Made by a program: the position numbers and the translations under genes | From: an uncultured Geobacter sp. | Lineage (GTDB): Bacteria > Desulfobacterota > Desulfuromonadia > Geobacterales > Geobacteraceae | Length of the DNA: 64,000 bases | Direction: 5' to 3' | Assembly (NCBI GenBank): GCA_903915655.1 | Contig: CAIWTU010000083.1 | Coordinates: 1 to 64,000 of the forward strand | Notes under the pieces: generated by a model | What the model was told of the DNA's origin: nothing | The model's database searches: none | Seen by the model: only the letters and a program-made list of their open reading frames with translations | Shown: in pieces, positions 37,716-46,802 of the stretch | Position numbering within the stretch: position 1 is the stretch's first letter | How the letters are laid out: each line of letters opens with the position of its first letter

Positions 37716-38744
37716 TCAGTTATTAAGGCTCAGACCAAGTGTGTCATTCTTTATGACATCCTCTTCCTTCTCTTCCTCAACAGCGGAACCGGCAATGAGA
37801 TCATCAAGCTTGATCAGTTCAGGATTCAGTTTGGCCAGACGCTTGGCTCCAAGAAAGCGGGATCGATAATAGCTGGTAAGTGGAGAGATCACGACCCTCC
37901 GTTCAGCCGATGAAGCGTGTATCATCTTGTTACCTCCCAAATAGATACCTACATGGGAAGGATAGGACGCATAGGTGCGAAAGAAGAGAAGGTCGCCCTT
38001 CTGGATATCATAAGGGGTTACTTTTGCCCCCACCCAGTACTGCTCGCGGGCTGTCCGGGGGAGATCAACGGCCAGTTCACGGAAAACATGCTGCACAAAG
38101 CTGGAACAGTCGATCCCCTTCCTGCTGGTACCCCCAAAAACGTAGCGTGTACCGAGAAAACTGTAGGCGGTCTTATTGAGCCTCTTTTTTACATCAAGAG
38201 AGAGGTCCACGTCTTTATTCAAATCGACAGCTTTTTCAGGGTCAAACTCGGCAAGCTCAACCAGGCTCTGATCCTGTTCGATGATCTCGGAGAGATCGCC
38301 GGTCCTTAAGGCAGTATCCTTCTGCCTCGCCGGTTCCAGAGCAGAGTCGGCTTCGCGCAAAACCAGAACGGTTCCCGGTTTCACCCTGCTGTTTCTCAGT
38401 CCGTTAAGCCGCTTCAACTCTCTGACCGACACCCCGGTTTTATGGGCAATCCTAGGGAGATTATCACCCTTGCCGGCCCTGTATGTAGCCGTTGCAACTT
38501 TTCCCTGCTCTTCACCTCTTACAAGATTAACCCTTGAAGGAATTATCAGAACGTCGCCACTCTTTATATGCCTGTTCGTGAGATTGTTCGCCGTCTTGAT
38601 ATACTCTACAGATGTGTGATATTTTTTGGCGAGGGCATAAAGTGAATCACTTTTTTTGACTTTGTGAGTTTTAGCAGCTAAGGCAAGGGCTGGGAAGATT
38701 AAAACGAAAATGGATAAAAACAGAAACTTTATGCCATTTTTCAT
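37716..38744 (-). CDS. LysM and NlpC/P60 domain cell-wall hydrolase
   Basis: A 342-residue exported endopeptidase. A signal peptide (1-24) is followed by two LysM domains (about 26-70 and 86-131: HKVKKSDSLYALAKKYHT; YRAGKGDNLPRIAHKTG) that bind peptidoglycan, a linker, and an NlpC/P60 catalytic domain with Cys213 (GIDCSSF), His264 (SHVGIYLG) and His276 (MIHASS). It is expected to cut the stem peptide between D-Glu and the third residue. A terminator lies downstream and its leader is A/T-rich. Confidence 0.9.
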   Translation of the reverse strand: MKNGIKFLFLSIFVLIFPALALAAKTHKVKKSDSLYALAKKYHTSVEYIKTANNLTNRHIKSGDVLIIPSRVNLVRGEEQGKVATATYRAGKGDNLPRIAHKTGVSVRELKRLNGLRNSRVKPGTVLVLREADSALEPARQKDTALRTGDLSEIIEQDQSLVELAEFDPEKAVDLNKDVDLSLDVKKRLNKTAYSFLGTRYVFGGTSRKGIDCSSFVQHVFRELAVDLPRTAREQYWVGAKVTPYDIQKGDLLFFRTYASYPSHVGIYLGGNKMIHASSAERRVVISPLTSYYRSRFLGAKRLAKLNPELIKLDDLIAGSAVEEEKEEDVIKNDTLGLSLNN

Positions 38745-38839
38745 ATGTCCTCCTGAAATAATTACAATAAATATATAAATTTTTCGGCACTGTACCCTGA
38801 AAGAATGTCAATTGTCAACCAATTATGTTACGGGTCAGG

Positions 38840-40255
38840 CTATCTATTCGTATTTACGTGTATTTTTACATTTCCATCCCGAATGATTCTGAGCTGCGCG
38901 GCTGGTGAAACAACCCTTCTCTCAATTGTTGAGTTTTGGTGTATTCCTGACAGGTCAATTTCCTCCGTCCCGATCTCCTCCAGCCGCGACAATATATTTT
39001 CAGATCCCTCAACCAGCACTGAAGAGGGTTCTACAGTAATCTTCCATATCTTGGACTTCCCTGCTAAACTTCCGATAATTTTTGGTTCAACTCTTAACCA
39101 TTTGCGAGCTTTCTTTGCAATGTTTACACGCAGCGTAGAAGGCCTGACACGGGAAACGACTACTCCGGGCGGAAGTTTTACGTCCTCCTTCCTGATTGTT
39201 ATGACGTTATTCCCTTCTTTAACCATCGAAAGATCGATATCCGCAGCTATTTCATTTTCTTTTGGCGCGGGAATCAGGCTTGAAAACGACCTGATCTGTA
39301 CTTCGATTTCATCGTTTGAGCTATTGGTCAACAGAAAATCGTTGGAAAGATTATAAAACTTGACTGGCACATTTGCGTTTGTTATCTCACCTTCGCGTGC
39401 GTTAATAATCAACCAGCTAATGATAACCAGCAGCACCGTTATCAATTTTGACCAAAAATTCCTGCGCAGACGTTCCCACCATGACGATCTGCCGGCTTCC
39501 GGGATCGGAGAAGCCAGAAGCTCATTGAGTTGGCTGCAAAGTCTGTCGGGGTTCTCGACCGGCCTCAACTCTCCGGAAAGGGCCAGTGAGACCTCCCCTC
39601 GCTCCTCTGAGACGATCAGCACCACCGCATCTGAACGTTCAGTCAAACCGAGGGCTGCCCGGTGTCTCGTTCCATAGTACTGAGGAATCTCTGAATTGAT
39701 GGATAACGGTAGATGGGCCGATGCCTGCGCTATCCTCCCGTGTTTTATTATTATCGCTCCGTCGTGGAGTGGTGTCCCATCCATGAAAATGCTGCCGATC
39801 AACTGTCCGCTTACGGCACTATCAAGCAATATCCCATGCAGCAGATATTCATCGACCGGCTCCTTTCGTTGGAAAACAATAATGGCGCCGGTTTTCATTG
39901 CAGCAAGAGAAAAGATTGAGTCAGATAATTCAATCAGGTCAAGAAGCTGTCCGCTCTCTTGCCGACCGAACAGATTACGTAAAGGACTGAAGCGGTAAAG
40001 TGCATGACGAATCTCTGCCTGGAAAATAACTATTATCAGAACAAAAATAACGGTACCAAGCTCCTGGAGTATCCAACTGGTCATGAAAAAGCCGAAATTC
40101 CTGGTTATCAGATAGACAACGCACAATGAACCAAGCCCGATAACGACCTGAAAGGCCTTTGTATTCTTAAACCAGCCGTATAGCTGGTAGACAAGAAAAC
40201 TCATAATAAGAATATCTACAACATCCTGCCAACGAATAAAATAGGGCAACGGCAA
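38840..40255 (-). CDS. cdaA: Fused CdaA-CdaR: diadenylate cyclase with YbbR repeats
   Basis: A 471-residue membrane protein joining two proteins that are separate in Firmicutes. Residues 1-90 have three TM segments as in CdaA; 100-245 is the DisA_N cyclase domain with the catalytic DGA at 165-167 (TPLHDGAIII) and GTRHRA at 195-200. A fourth TM (269-284) then leads to an extracytoplasmic tail (290-471) with YbbR/CdaR-like repeats (ANVPVKFYNL; LPPGVVVSRVRPSTLRV; WKITVEPSSVLVEGS). CdaA makes cyclic di-AMP and CdaR normally regulates it. The fusion looks genuine: one uninterrupted frame across the junction. Its upstream region holds a MITE-like element. Confidence 0.88.
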   Translation of the reverse strand: MPLPYFIRWQDVVDILIMSFLVYQLYGWFKNTKAFQVVIGLGSLCVVYLITRNFGFFMTSWILQELGTVIFVLIIVIFQAEIRHALYRFSPLRNLFGRQESGQLLDLIELSDSIFSLAAMKTGAIIVFQRKEPVDEYLLHGILLDSAVSGQLIGSIFMDGTPLHDGAIIIKHGRIAQASAHLPLSINSEIPQYYGTRHRAALGLTERSDAVVLIVSEERGEVSLALSGELRPVENPDRLCSQLNELLASPIPEAGRSSWWERLRRNFWSKLITVLLVIISWLIINAREGEITNANVPVKFYNLSNDFLLTNSSNDEIEVQIRSFSSLIPAPKENEIAADIDLSMVKEGNNVITIRKEDVKLPPGVVVSRVRPSTLRVNIAKKARKWLRVEPKIIGSLAGKSKIWKITVEPSSVLVEGSENILSRLEEIGTEEIDLSGIHQNSTIERRVVSPAAQLRIIRDGNVKIHVNTNR

Positions 40256-40667
40256 CCTCCTTGCAACTTTCCGCGCTTCGCAGGGACCGGCAGATATCAG
40301 CCAGCCCGGTTAACTATTTCAGAAGATTTTAAAACGCTTTCGCTAATCCAAATTTCGGTTATTTTATACAGAGGTAGGCTCTTGCAAAATGATTGTCATC
40401 CCCGAAGGCCTTTATCGGGGATCCAGTCTTTTCAGTCAGTTAAAATCCGGATTCCGGCTAGAAGCCTGCCGAAATGACAATTATTCCGACTTTTGCAAGA
40501 GGCTCGGAGGGACTTCATCAAAAATCGATGGGTAGAGATCGCCTACGGGAGAGCTGCCATGTCCGGCATTCAGTATGATCCGATTTCAGTACAATCCACC
40601 ATTTTTTGATATATAGTATCGATCCAGACTGTTTTTTATCATTTCAAGAGTAAAAAGGACAGAATAA
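40256..40667. other. Divergent intergenic region between cdaA and ubiE
   Basis: About 410 bases without a gene. Its middle is the MITE-like element at 40376-40504. The remaining 120 and 160 bases should hold the promoters of cdaA (minus) and ubiE (plus), which I could not place with confidence. Confidence 0.5.
40376..40504. mobile_element. MITE-like element, copy A
   Basis: A 129-bp element with inverted ends: CTCTTGCAAAA on the left against TTTTGCAAGAG on the right, and inner ATTGTCAT against ATGACAAT. Inner short palindromes (CCCCGA...TCGGGG; CCGGATTCCGG) add structure. A related copy is at 43442-43571. It carries no coding capacity and no clear target duplication was seen. Confidence 0.7.
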
Positions 40668-41375
40668 ATGTTCAGATTATCACGCAAAGGTGAAAGGATT
40701 CGGGAAATGTTCAGCTCTATTGCCTCCCGATACGACTTGTTGAACGGACTACTGAGTTTCGGCATTGCCGCTCGTTGGAGGCGCTATGCCGTCAGGCTGA
40801 TATCATCCAGCGAAGACGGGCGCATCCTCGACATCGCTACAGGTACCGGCGATATGAGTTTCGAGATAGCTGCTACGACGCCACCCACTGTTACCGTTGT
40901 CGGGATGGATTTTTGTGAAGAGATGATCGAACTGGCCGCAGCAAAATTGGGGAAATCGATCTACCGCGAGCGAATCACCTATGTCATTGCCCCCTGCGAG
41001 GCAATCCCTTTCCCTGAAGGGTCCTTCGACTCCGTCACCATCGCCTTCGGCATCAGAAATCTTGACGACAGGGATCAAGGCCTGCAGGAAATTTACCGGA
41101 TTCTCAAATCGGGCGGGAGGATCATCATCCTGGAATTCTCAACCCCCGATTCCAAATTTATCAGAACCATCTACCACTGGTACTTTTGCCGGCTGTTACC
41201 GGTTATTGGCGGTTTAATCTCCAGATCAGACGCTTATAAATATCTGCCGGAATCGGTCCTTGAATTCCCGACCCAGAAAAAATTCAAGGAAATCATGGCC
41301 AGAGCCGGATTCGATAATATAGTTCACTACACCCGGACATTCGGTATCGTGACAATATATGTCGGGGTGAAATAA
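40668..41375 (+). CDS. ubiE: Demethylmenaquinone/ubiquinone C-methyltransferase
   Basis: A 235-residue SAM-dependent enzyme of the UbiE/MenG family; in menaquinone users it methylates demethylmenaquinone, in line with the menaquinone-type SdhC in this window. Motifs are IASRYDLLNGLLSFG, ILDIATGTGDMSFEIA (SAM), FDSVTIAFGIRNLDDRDQGL and GGRIIILEFSTPDS. AAAAGGACAG lies before the ATG. Monocistronic; convergent with the small HTH gene. Confidence 0.93.
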   Translation: MFRLSRKGERIREMFSSIASRYDLLNGLLSFGIAARWRRYAVRLISSSEDGRILDIATGTGDMSFEIAATTPPTVTVVGMDFCEEMIELAAAKLGKSIYRERITYVIAPCEAIPFPEGSFDSVTIAFGIRNLDDRDQGLQEIYRILKSGGRIIILEFSTPDSKFIRTIYHWYFCRLLPVIGGLISRSDAYKYLPESVLEFPTQKKFKEIMARAGFDNIVHYTRTFGIVTIYVGVK

Positions 41376-41412
41376 GCGCTGGAGTGTATATGGCGCTATC
41401 TGAGAAGGTTAT

Positions 41413-41595
41413 TCAATTCCTCGGATTTTCTTCAGATTTCAGCTTAAGGTCATCGATATTTATCCGGACTATCTTTCCATCCAACTCCTCACAGCGAATC
41501 AGGCCATCCTCAACCCATTTCAGGATAATGCTCTTTCTGATTCCATACCTAGATTCAGCTTCTTCAGCTGTACACCAGCTTTTTCCCAGGGACAT
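41413..41595 (-). CDS. Small helix-turn-helix (MerR/excisionase-like) DNA-binding protein
   Basis: A 60-residue protein with a single winged-helix HTH (SWCTAEEAESRYGIRKSIILKWVEDGLIRCEELDG), resembling excisionase or BldC-type domains. The start MSLGKSWC has AAAGGAG 6 bases upstream; a longer frame to 41685 lacks a ribosome site. No integrase or phage gene is near. Function unknown. Confidence 0.75.
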   Translation of the reverse strand: MSLGKSWCTAEEAESRYGIRKSIILKWVEDGLIRCEELDGKIVRINIDDLKLKSEENPRN

Positions 41596-41806
41596 TTTTG
41601 ACTCCTTTCTTGGTGGCAGATACCATCCAGTATACCTCCTTCGACTTACTTCTTCAATGAAGGAGCGCAAATATCTCTGCGGCAACAGGGAACCGGGCCG
41701 GAAGCTTCACCCCTCTTTAGCACCATACCTGGTACCGGCAAACTTGACATATACCGCCACTTTCTGTATAAATGTGCAGACTTGATCGAATCATAACGGA
41801 GGCCGC

Positions 41807-42124
41807 ATGTTCGTCCTGGCCAATTTTTTGTATGCAACAGCCCATCTACTCGAATTTCTCCTCAACATATACATGTATATTGTTATCGCCAGGGCCATCA
41901 TATCCTGGGTCAATGCCGATCCGTACAATCCGATTGTCCGATTTCTTTACCGTGCAACCGAACCGCTACTGGGGCGTATCCGCAGAATCCTCCCTGATCT
42001 TGGCGGATTGGACCTTTCACCCCTGCTAGTCCTTCTGGCCATTATATTCATGCAGAAATTTGTAATCAATTCTATCTTTGAGATGGTTACCAGAATGAAA
42101 ATCGGAGGGGGAATACTACAATGA
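41807..42124 (+). CDS. YggT family membrane protein
   Basis: A 105-residue membrane protein with two TM segments (LLEFLLNIYMYIVIARAIIS; LSPLLVLLAIIFMQKFVIN) around the family signature DPYNPIVRFLYRATEPLLGRIRR. Linked to osmotic shock or cell division in other bacteria. GGAGG lies 4 bases before the ATG. Its stop overlaps the divIVA start as ATGA; yggT-divIVA-yggU is a conserved set. Confidence 0.9.
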   Translation: MFVLANFLYATAHLLEFLLNIYMYIVIARAIISWVNADPYNPIVRFLYRATEPLLGRIRRILPDLGGLDLSPLLVLLAIIFMQKFVINSIFEMVTRMKIGGGILQ

Positions 42125-42570
42125 AAATAAGCCCTATAGATATCCAGCAGCAGCAGTTTAAAGGAAAAATGTTCGGAGGTCTCAGCCCGGAGGATGTAGA
42201 TGCGTTCCTTCAACTCGTGGCACGGGAAATGGAAGACCTGATCCGCGAAAACAGTGATATCAAAGAACAGCACAGCAAAGCGGTCGCCAATGAGGAAGAG
42301 GTTGCCCAAAGGGAAAGAGACCTGCGCGAAACCCTCCTCGCTGCACAGAAAATAATCGAGGAAATGAAGTCCAACGCCCAGAAAGAGGCAACACTCCTGA
42401 TTGCCGAGGCCGAGATCAACGCGGAAAAACTTCTTTTCAGCGCCGAGAACAGGTTGGCAGAGACAAAAAATGAAATTCAGGAACTGCGCAGGCAGAAGCT
42501 CCAATTTGAATCTTCGTTCAAATCTCTCCTCGACAGCTCCTACAAGATGCTTTCCCTTGATGGAGAGTGA
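42121..42570 (+). CDS. DivIVA domain-containing protein
   Basis: A 149-residue coiled-coil protein. The N-terminal DivIVA signature is ISPIDIQQQQFKGKMFGGLSPEDVDAFLQLV, with coiled coil over 30-135. It would sit at curved membranes or the division site, but no role for it is known in deltaproteobacteria. Translationally coupled to yggT and overlapping the DUF167 gene by 11 bases. Confidence 0.88.
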   Translation: MKISPIDIQQQQFKGKMFGGLSPEDVDAFLQLVAREMEDLIRENSDIKEQHSKAVANEEEVAQRERDLRETLLAAQKIIEEMKSNAQKEATLLIAEAEINAEKLLFSAENRLAETKNEIQELRRQKLQFESSFKSLLDSSYKMLSLDGE

Positions 42571-42871
42571 AATCCATAAGGATCTGCCGAATATCACCGA
42601 AACAGTGGACGGCGTGATATTTACACTCTACGTGCAGCCAAGGGCATCCCGTAATGAGTTGTCTGGACTCTGCGGTAACGAAATCAAGCTGCGTCTGACA
42701 TCTCCGCCGGTAGAGGGATCCGCCAATAAGCTTTGCATAGAATTTCTTGCCGATCTACTCGGAATATCGAGGTCGCGGGTCAAAATCATGCGTGGTGAAA
42801 AATCCCGCCACAAGACGATAAAGGTCCACGATATAAAGAAGGATGCGATAGTAGCCTTACTAAACAAGTAG
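42560..42871 (+). CDS. DUF167 / YggU family protein
   Basis: A 103-residue protein with the YggU fold: FTLYVQPRASRNELSGLCGNEIKLRLTSPPVEGSANK, the typical PVEGxAN signature, then IMRGEKSRHKTIKV. Function unknown. The start MESEIHKD lies inside the end of divIVA. No terminator was seen before the next gene 50 bases on. Confidence 0.85.
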   Translation: MESEIHKDLPNITETVDGVIFTLYVQPRASRNELSGLCGNEIKLRLTSPPVEGSANKLCIEFLADLLGISRSRVKIMRGEKSRHKTIKVHDIKKDAIVALLNK

Positions 42872-42921
42872 CCAGCTTCTCTTCACCCTTTCCGAATTGG
42901 AAATTATTTAATGGAGTCCCA

Positions 42922-43386
42922 ATGAAAGCAGTAGAAATAATGGTCTCCGCTCTCCCCACCATCTCCAGGAAAGCCTCCATCAAAGAGGCCGTCCTTATGA
43001 TGAAAACCAATATCGGAAACGAAGATTTTCTGAATTCTGCCCCCAACCTTATCGTGGTGAACGAAAATGGCGACCTTGCCGGGATACTGACCCCTCTCAC
43101 CCTTATTTCAGCTTTAATTGATACTACCGAAAACAAAAAAATCCCGATTCCAAAAACACCAGGGGTTTTTAATTCGCTCTCCAAAAACATCATGAACATG
43201 CTGGTTGAGGATATTATGGAAAGACAGCCTATTTCCATAACCGAAGATGCTCTCCTTCCGGATGTATCCGAATTGTTCGTTCAGCATAAATTCCAGATGA
43301 TTCCGGTAGTGAAGGACAAAAAAGTTGTAGGGATCGTCTATCACGCTCCGCTTCTTTTTTACATGGCAGATAGTTTTTTTAATTGA
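42922..43386 (+). CDS. CBS domain pair protein
   Basis: A 154-residue protein made of two CBS motifs: residues about 3-65 (AVEIMVSALPTISRKASIKEAVLMM) and 90-150 (LVEDIMERQPISITEDALLPDVSELF). CBS pairs bind adenine nucleotides. No catalytic domain is attached, so it probably acts as a stand-alone sensor. GGAG precedes the ATG. The MITE-like copy B begins 56 bases after its stop. Confidence 0.85.
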   Translation: MKAVEIMVSALPTISRKASIKEAVLMMKTNIGNEDFLNSAPNLIVVNENGDLAGILTPLTLISALIDTTENKKIPIPKTPGVFNSLSKNIMNMLVEDIMERQPISITEDALLPDVSELFVQHKFQMIPVVKDKKVVGIVYHAPLLFYMADSFFN

Positions 43387-43441
43387 CGGATCGGGCTTAA
43401 GATGGTTGACAAATATCCCTTTAAGTCATTATATTTGAAGT

Positions 43442-43571
43442 GAGGCTCTTGCAAAAAGATTGTCATACCCGGATACTTCTATCGGGTACCCGCTCTTTTC
43501 AGTCATTTACAATCTGGATCCAGGCTTGGAACCTGCCGGAATGACAGCTATTTTAACTTTTGCAAGGGGTT
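43442..43571. mobile_element. MITE-like element, copy B
   Basis: A 130-bp relative of copy A at 40376-40504, in the same orientation. It keeps GAGGCTCTTGCAAAA on the left, the inner ATTGTCAT/ATGACA, TCTTTTCAGTCA in the middle and TTTTGCAAGG on the right. It diverges most in the inner palindromes. It lies between the CBS and FmdB genes. Confidence 0.7.
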
Positions 43572-43603
43572 CGAATAAGAAGAATTTTGGGAGGAATTAG
43601 ATA

Positions 43604-43849
43604 GTGCCACTTTACGAATATCGCTGTGATAGTTGCGGAAACCAGTTTGAACTCAGACAAAAATTCTCCGATAAGCCGGCCGTGGAGTGCCTGAAATGTG
43701 GCGGCCGGATCAGCAAACTCATTTCCCAAAGTGCATTTGCTCTTAAAGGAAGTGGATGGTATGCCGAGGGGTACAACAAGGGAACTGATTCTAAACCGCA
43801 GCCCTGCCCTTCTGGCGGCAACTGCGCCTCATGTCCATCGGCCGCTTAG
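43604..43849 (+). CDS. FmdB family zinc ribbon protein
   Basis: An 81-residue putative regulatory protein. The zinc ribbon is CDSCGNQFE...CLKCGG (residues 8-34); a second Cys-rich tail PCPSGGNCASCPSAA follows. The start codon is GTG with GGGAGGA upstream. The family occurs across many bacteria without a known role. Confidence 0.85.
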   Translation: MPLYEYRCDSCGNQFELRQKFSDKPAVECLKCGGRISKLISQSAFALKGSGWYAEGYNKGTDSKPQPCPSGGNCASCPSAA

Positions 43850-44055
43850 GCCACCGCACCGATACCTCTTCACGCAAGAGGCTATCTGTGCAAAGTTTAT
43901 CTCTTGCTCTATTTACGGTCTGTCTACCATTCGACTCCACCCGTGTGAGAAAAATGCGCTCAATGAGTAGAAGAGCGTTTTGCCTCTTCTGACAGATCTT
44001 ACTCTCAGAAAAAGCGTCGTTTGACCTGCGTGGGAAGCAAACAGGAATTTTCATA

Positions 44056-44949
44056 ATGGCAATTCTTATAGATGGCAAGGCAATCGCTGCCAAGATACGC
44101 GGCGGGATAGCCGTAGAAGTGAACCGGCTGGAATCAAAGGGGGTCAGACCCGGACTGGCGGTTATACTGGTCGGGGATAATTCTGCCAGCAGGGTTTATG
44201 TCAGTATGAAGGAAAAGGCCTGTCGTGACGTCGGCATTTTTTCCGAAGAGTACAAGCTCCCTTCCGAGACCGATGAACCGGCTCTCTTGTCACGGATTGA
44301 GAGCCTGAACAGGAATCCGAATATCCACGGGATTCTTGTCCAGTTGCCACTACCGAAACATATCAATGAGGCAGCTGTTATGGAGGCAATTTCTCCCCTC
44401 AAGGATGTGGATGGTTTCCACCCCTACAATGTCGGCAGGCTGGTAACCGGCAAACCGCTCTTTCAGCCCTGCACCCCACATGGAATCATGGTAATGCTAA
44501 AGGAATCCGGGATTGATATTACCGGGAAGGAAGTTGTAATAGTCGGCCGCTCCAATATCGTTGGGAAACCGGTTGCTTTTATGTGTCTGCAGCAAAACGC
44601 CACGGTCACCCTCTGTCACACAAAAACCGTCAACCTCGAAAAAAAGGTAAAAATGGCCGACGTCCTCATAGCGGCAGTTGGCAAACCGGAGATGATTAAA
44701 GGTAGTTGGATAAAAGAGGGCGCGGTCGTAATTGATGTCGGGGTGAATCGTATCGATGGCAACAAGCTAGTTGGAGACGTTGAATTTGCTGTCGCATCCG
44801 CTCGTGCCTCGTATATTACCCCTGTCCCTGGTGGAGTCGGCCCGATGACAATCACCATGCTTCTTTATAATACCCTGCAGTCTGCAAAGAGGTCTGTACG
44901 TACAGAGGGTGCTCTCGCGGAAAGTCGGCATGGTCTTTCCCTGATTTAG
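44056..44949 (+). CDS. folD: Bifunctional methylenetetrahydrofolate dehydrogenase/cyclohydrolase
   Basis: A 297-residue enzyme interconverting methylene-, methenyl- and formyl-tetrahydrofolate. Signatures are VYVSMKEKACRDVGI with the catalytic Lys, GILVQLPLPKHI, CTPHGIMVMLKE, VVIVGRSNIVGKPVAF (NADP) and TPVPGGVGPMTITMLL. Complete. AGGAA precedes the ATG. Confidence 0.96.
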   Translation: MAILIDGKAIAAKIRGGIAVEVNRLESKGVRPGLAVILVGDNSASRVYVSMKEKACRDVGIFSEEYKLPSETDEPALLSRIESLNRNPNIHGILVQLPLPKHINEAAVMEAISPLKDVDGFHPYNVGRLVTGKPLFQPCTPHGIMVMLKESGIDITGKEVVIVGRSNIVGKPVAFMCLQQNATVTLCHTKTVNLEKKVKMADVLIAAVGKPEMIKGSWIKEGAVVIDVGVNRIDGNKLVGDVEFAVASARASYITPVPGGVGPMTITMLLYNTLQSAKRSVRTEGALAESRHGLSLI

Positions 44950-45003
44950 CACCGCTCGCGGGTCATCCATCAACATCGCAATTCTGCGGGAAACGAGTAA
45001 AAA

Positions 45004-45870
45004 ATGACCGTAAAAAAAGCCATATTTCCGGTAGCAGGTTTAGGAACCCGATTTCTTCCTGCAACAAAGGCCTCCCCGAAAGAAATGTTATCCCTCATAG
45101 ACAAACCTCTGGTTCAATATGTAGTGGAAGAGGCAGTAGCCTCCGGAATTGAACAGATCCTCTTCATTACAGGAAGAAGCAAGCGGGCAATAGAAGACCA
45201 CTTTGACATTTCTTTCGAACTGGAATCATCGCTGAGGGAAAAGGGTAAAGTAGATTTATTGCATGAGGTTCGCCATATTGCTGAAATGGTCAATATCTTT
45301 TACGTCCGGCAGAAAGAGGCATTGGGACTGGGACACGCTATTCTATGCGCAAAAGAGTTTGTGGGTAACGAACCTTTCGCTGTCTTGCTCGGAGATGACA
45401 TCATAGACGCTGACAAGCCATGCATGGCACAGCTCCTGGAGGTATACCGCAAGTATCGGAGACCGGTCCTGGCTCTGGAACAGGTACCGATGGAGAACAT
45501 CTCCTCTTACGGCTGCGTTCGCGCCAACAAAATTTCTGACAACATCTTCGAAATCGTCGACATGCTGGAAAAACCAAAGAGAGAAGAAGCCCCATCTGAT
45601 CTGGCTATAATAGGGCGTTACGTGCTGACACCTGACATTTTCCCTATCCTGGAAAAACAGACCCCTGGAAAGGGGGGAGAAATTCAGCTCACGGACGCTA
45701 TTCGCAAGCTCGCCAATGAAGAAGCGGTATATGGATGTAAATTTGAGGGAGTGCGCTACGACTGCGGCGATAAACTCGGGTTTTTAAAAGCGACTGTTGA
45801 CATGGCCATGAAAAGGGAAGACCTCAAGTCAGATTTTGAGGCGTTTATAAAGTCAAAATTCTGTCCCTGA
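45004..45870 (+). CDS. galU: UTP-glucose-1-phosphate uridylyltransferase
   Basis: A 288-residue enzyme making UDP-glucose, a precursor of surface polysaccharides. The nucleotide motif FPVAGLGTRFLPATKASPKEML is near the start; VVEEAVASGIEQILFITGR, AVLLGDDII, GGEIQLTDAI and YDCGDKLGF follow. It probably feeds exopolysaccharide or lipopolysaccharide synthesis. It converges on the TonB-like gene with only three bases between stops. Confidence 0.96.
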   Translation: MTVKKAIFPVAGLGTRFLPATKASPKEMLSLIDKPLVQYVVEEAVASGIEQILFITGRSKRAIEDHFDISFELESSLREKGKVDLLHEVRHIAEMVNIFYVRQKEALGLGHAILCAKEFVGNEPFAVLLGDDIIDADKPCMAQLLEVYRKYRRPVLALEQVPMENISSYGCVRANKISDNIFEIVDMLEKPKREEAPSDLAIIGRYVLTPDIFPILEKQTPGKGGEIQLTDAIRKLANEEAVYGCKFEGVRYDCGDKLGFLKATVDMAMKREDLKSDFEAFIKSKFCP

Positions 45871-45873
45871 ATA

Positions 45874-46737
45874 TCAACGAAGCATTCCTTTGCTTGTACC
45901 CCTGATAATGCCATACTGAAAAAAAGCGATCAAATAGAATTTATCCTTGTCGAACCCCTTCGGGAAAGATCCGACAGGCCCAAGTTTGGCCAAGGTTCTA
46001 AACACCTCACCATCAAGTATTCTGCTCCCTGAAGACTCCAGGAGCTGGACACCATCTCCCATAATCTCCCCTTTCCGGTTGAAGGTAATCTTAACCGCCG
46101 TTACACCCTCGATCCCCATTCGTGCAGCATCAACAGGATATTTCCAGAGGCCATAAACAGCCGTCTCAAATCGACGGAGGAAAGAACCGAAAAGAATATC
46201 GTCGGTATTAAGAAATTTGGTTTCTCCATCTTCGACTTCGGGACCATATTTTTTCCGATAGCTCTCTTCCAGCCTTTCCATCTTGCCGGCATCCGGGAAG
46301 AGTTGCGCCAGATCGGGCAAATTTTTCTTCGGTTTCAGTAGATCCTTTCCTGAAGGTACATTTATTTCGACCCGCTTCCCTGTCTCATTTCTGGCTCGCC
46401 GATCGACAACATGTTGTTGCGGCCTTGCAGGAGATGGAGTGCCCCTGGTACGAGGAGGGGCGATCCTCTCGCGCCGCATTTCTCCTTTAGGCGCCGTTTC
46501 CCTGCTCACACGATGCCTTCTTACGTCGTGCCGGCGCAAATCTTTCTCGGTCTTTACCACGGGGCTCTTTAGTCGTGGCATATCCTCAAGTTCAACCATA
46601 ACCGGCTTCTCCCTTGCTACCGGCTTCTTCTCAGGGAAAAGAATAACAAAAGCAAAAATAGCTATATGGGCCAATAGCGAAAGGAGAAGAACGTAGAGGA
46701 ACGCCTTCTCTATATATTGATCTGACATTGATCTCAT
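45874..46737 (-). CDS. TonB-like energy transducer protein
   Basis: A 287-residue inner-membrane protein with one TM segment near the start (FLYVLLLSLLAHIAIFAFVILF), a proline- and Arg-rich periplasmic spacer, and a TonB C-terminal domain (YGLWKYPVDAARMGIEGVTAVKITFNRKGEI...GSRILDGEVFRTLAKLGP). No ExbB/ExbD is nearby. A start at the second Met (46728) is possible. It may serve a specific outer-membrane receptor. Confidence 0.75.
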   Translation of the reverse strand: MRSMSDQYIEKAFLYVLLLSLLAHIAIFAFVILFPEKKPVAREKPVMVELEDMPRLKSPVVKTEKDLRRHDVRRHRVSRETAPKGEMRRERIAPPRTRGTPSPARPQQHVVDRRARNETGKRVEINVPSGKDLLKPKKNLPDLAQLFPDAGKMERLEESYRKKYGPEVEDGETKFLNTDDILFGSFLRRFETAVYGLWKYPVDAARMGIEGVTAVKITFNRKGEIMGDGVQLLESSGSRILDGEVFRTLAKLGPVGSFPKGFDKDKFYLIAFFQYGIIRGTSKGMLR

Positions 46738-46802
46738 AGGTATATTTTTATCTTATTCCGATATGAATGAAATTTCTCAAGACAGAGCAAGCGTCTCAAG
46801 AG

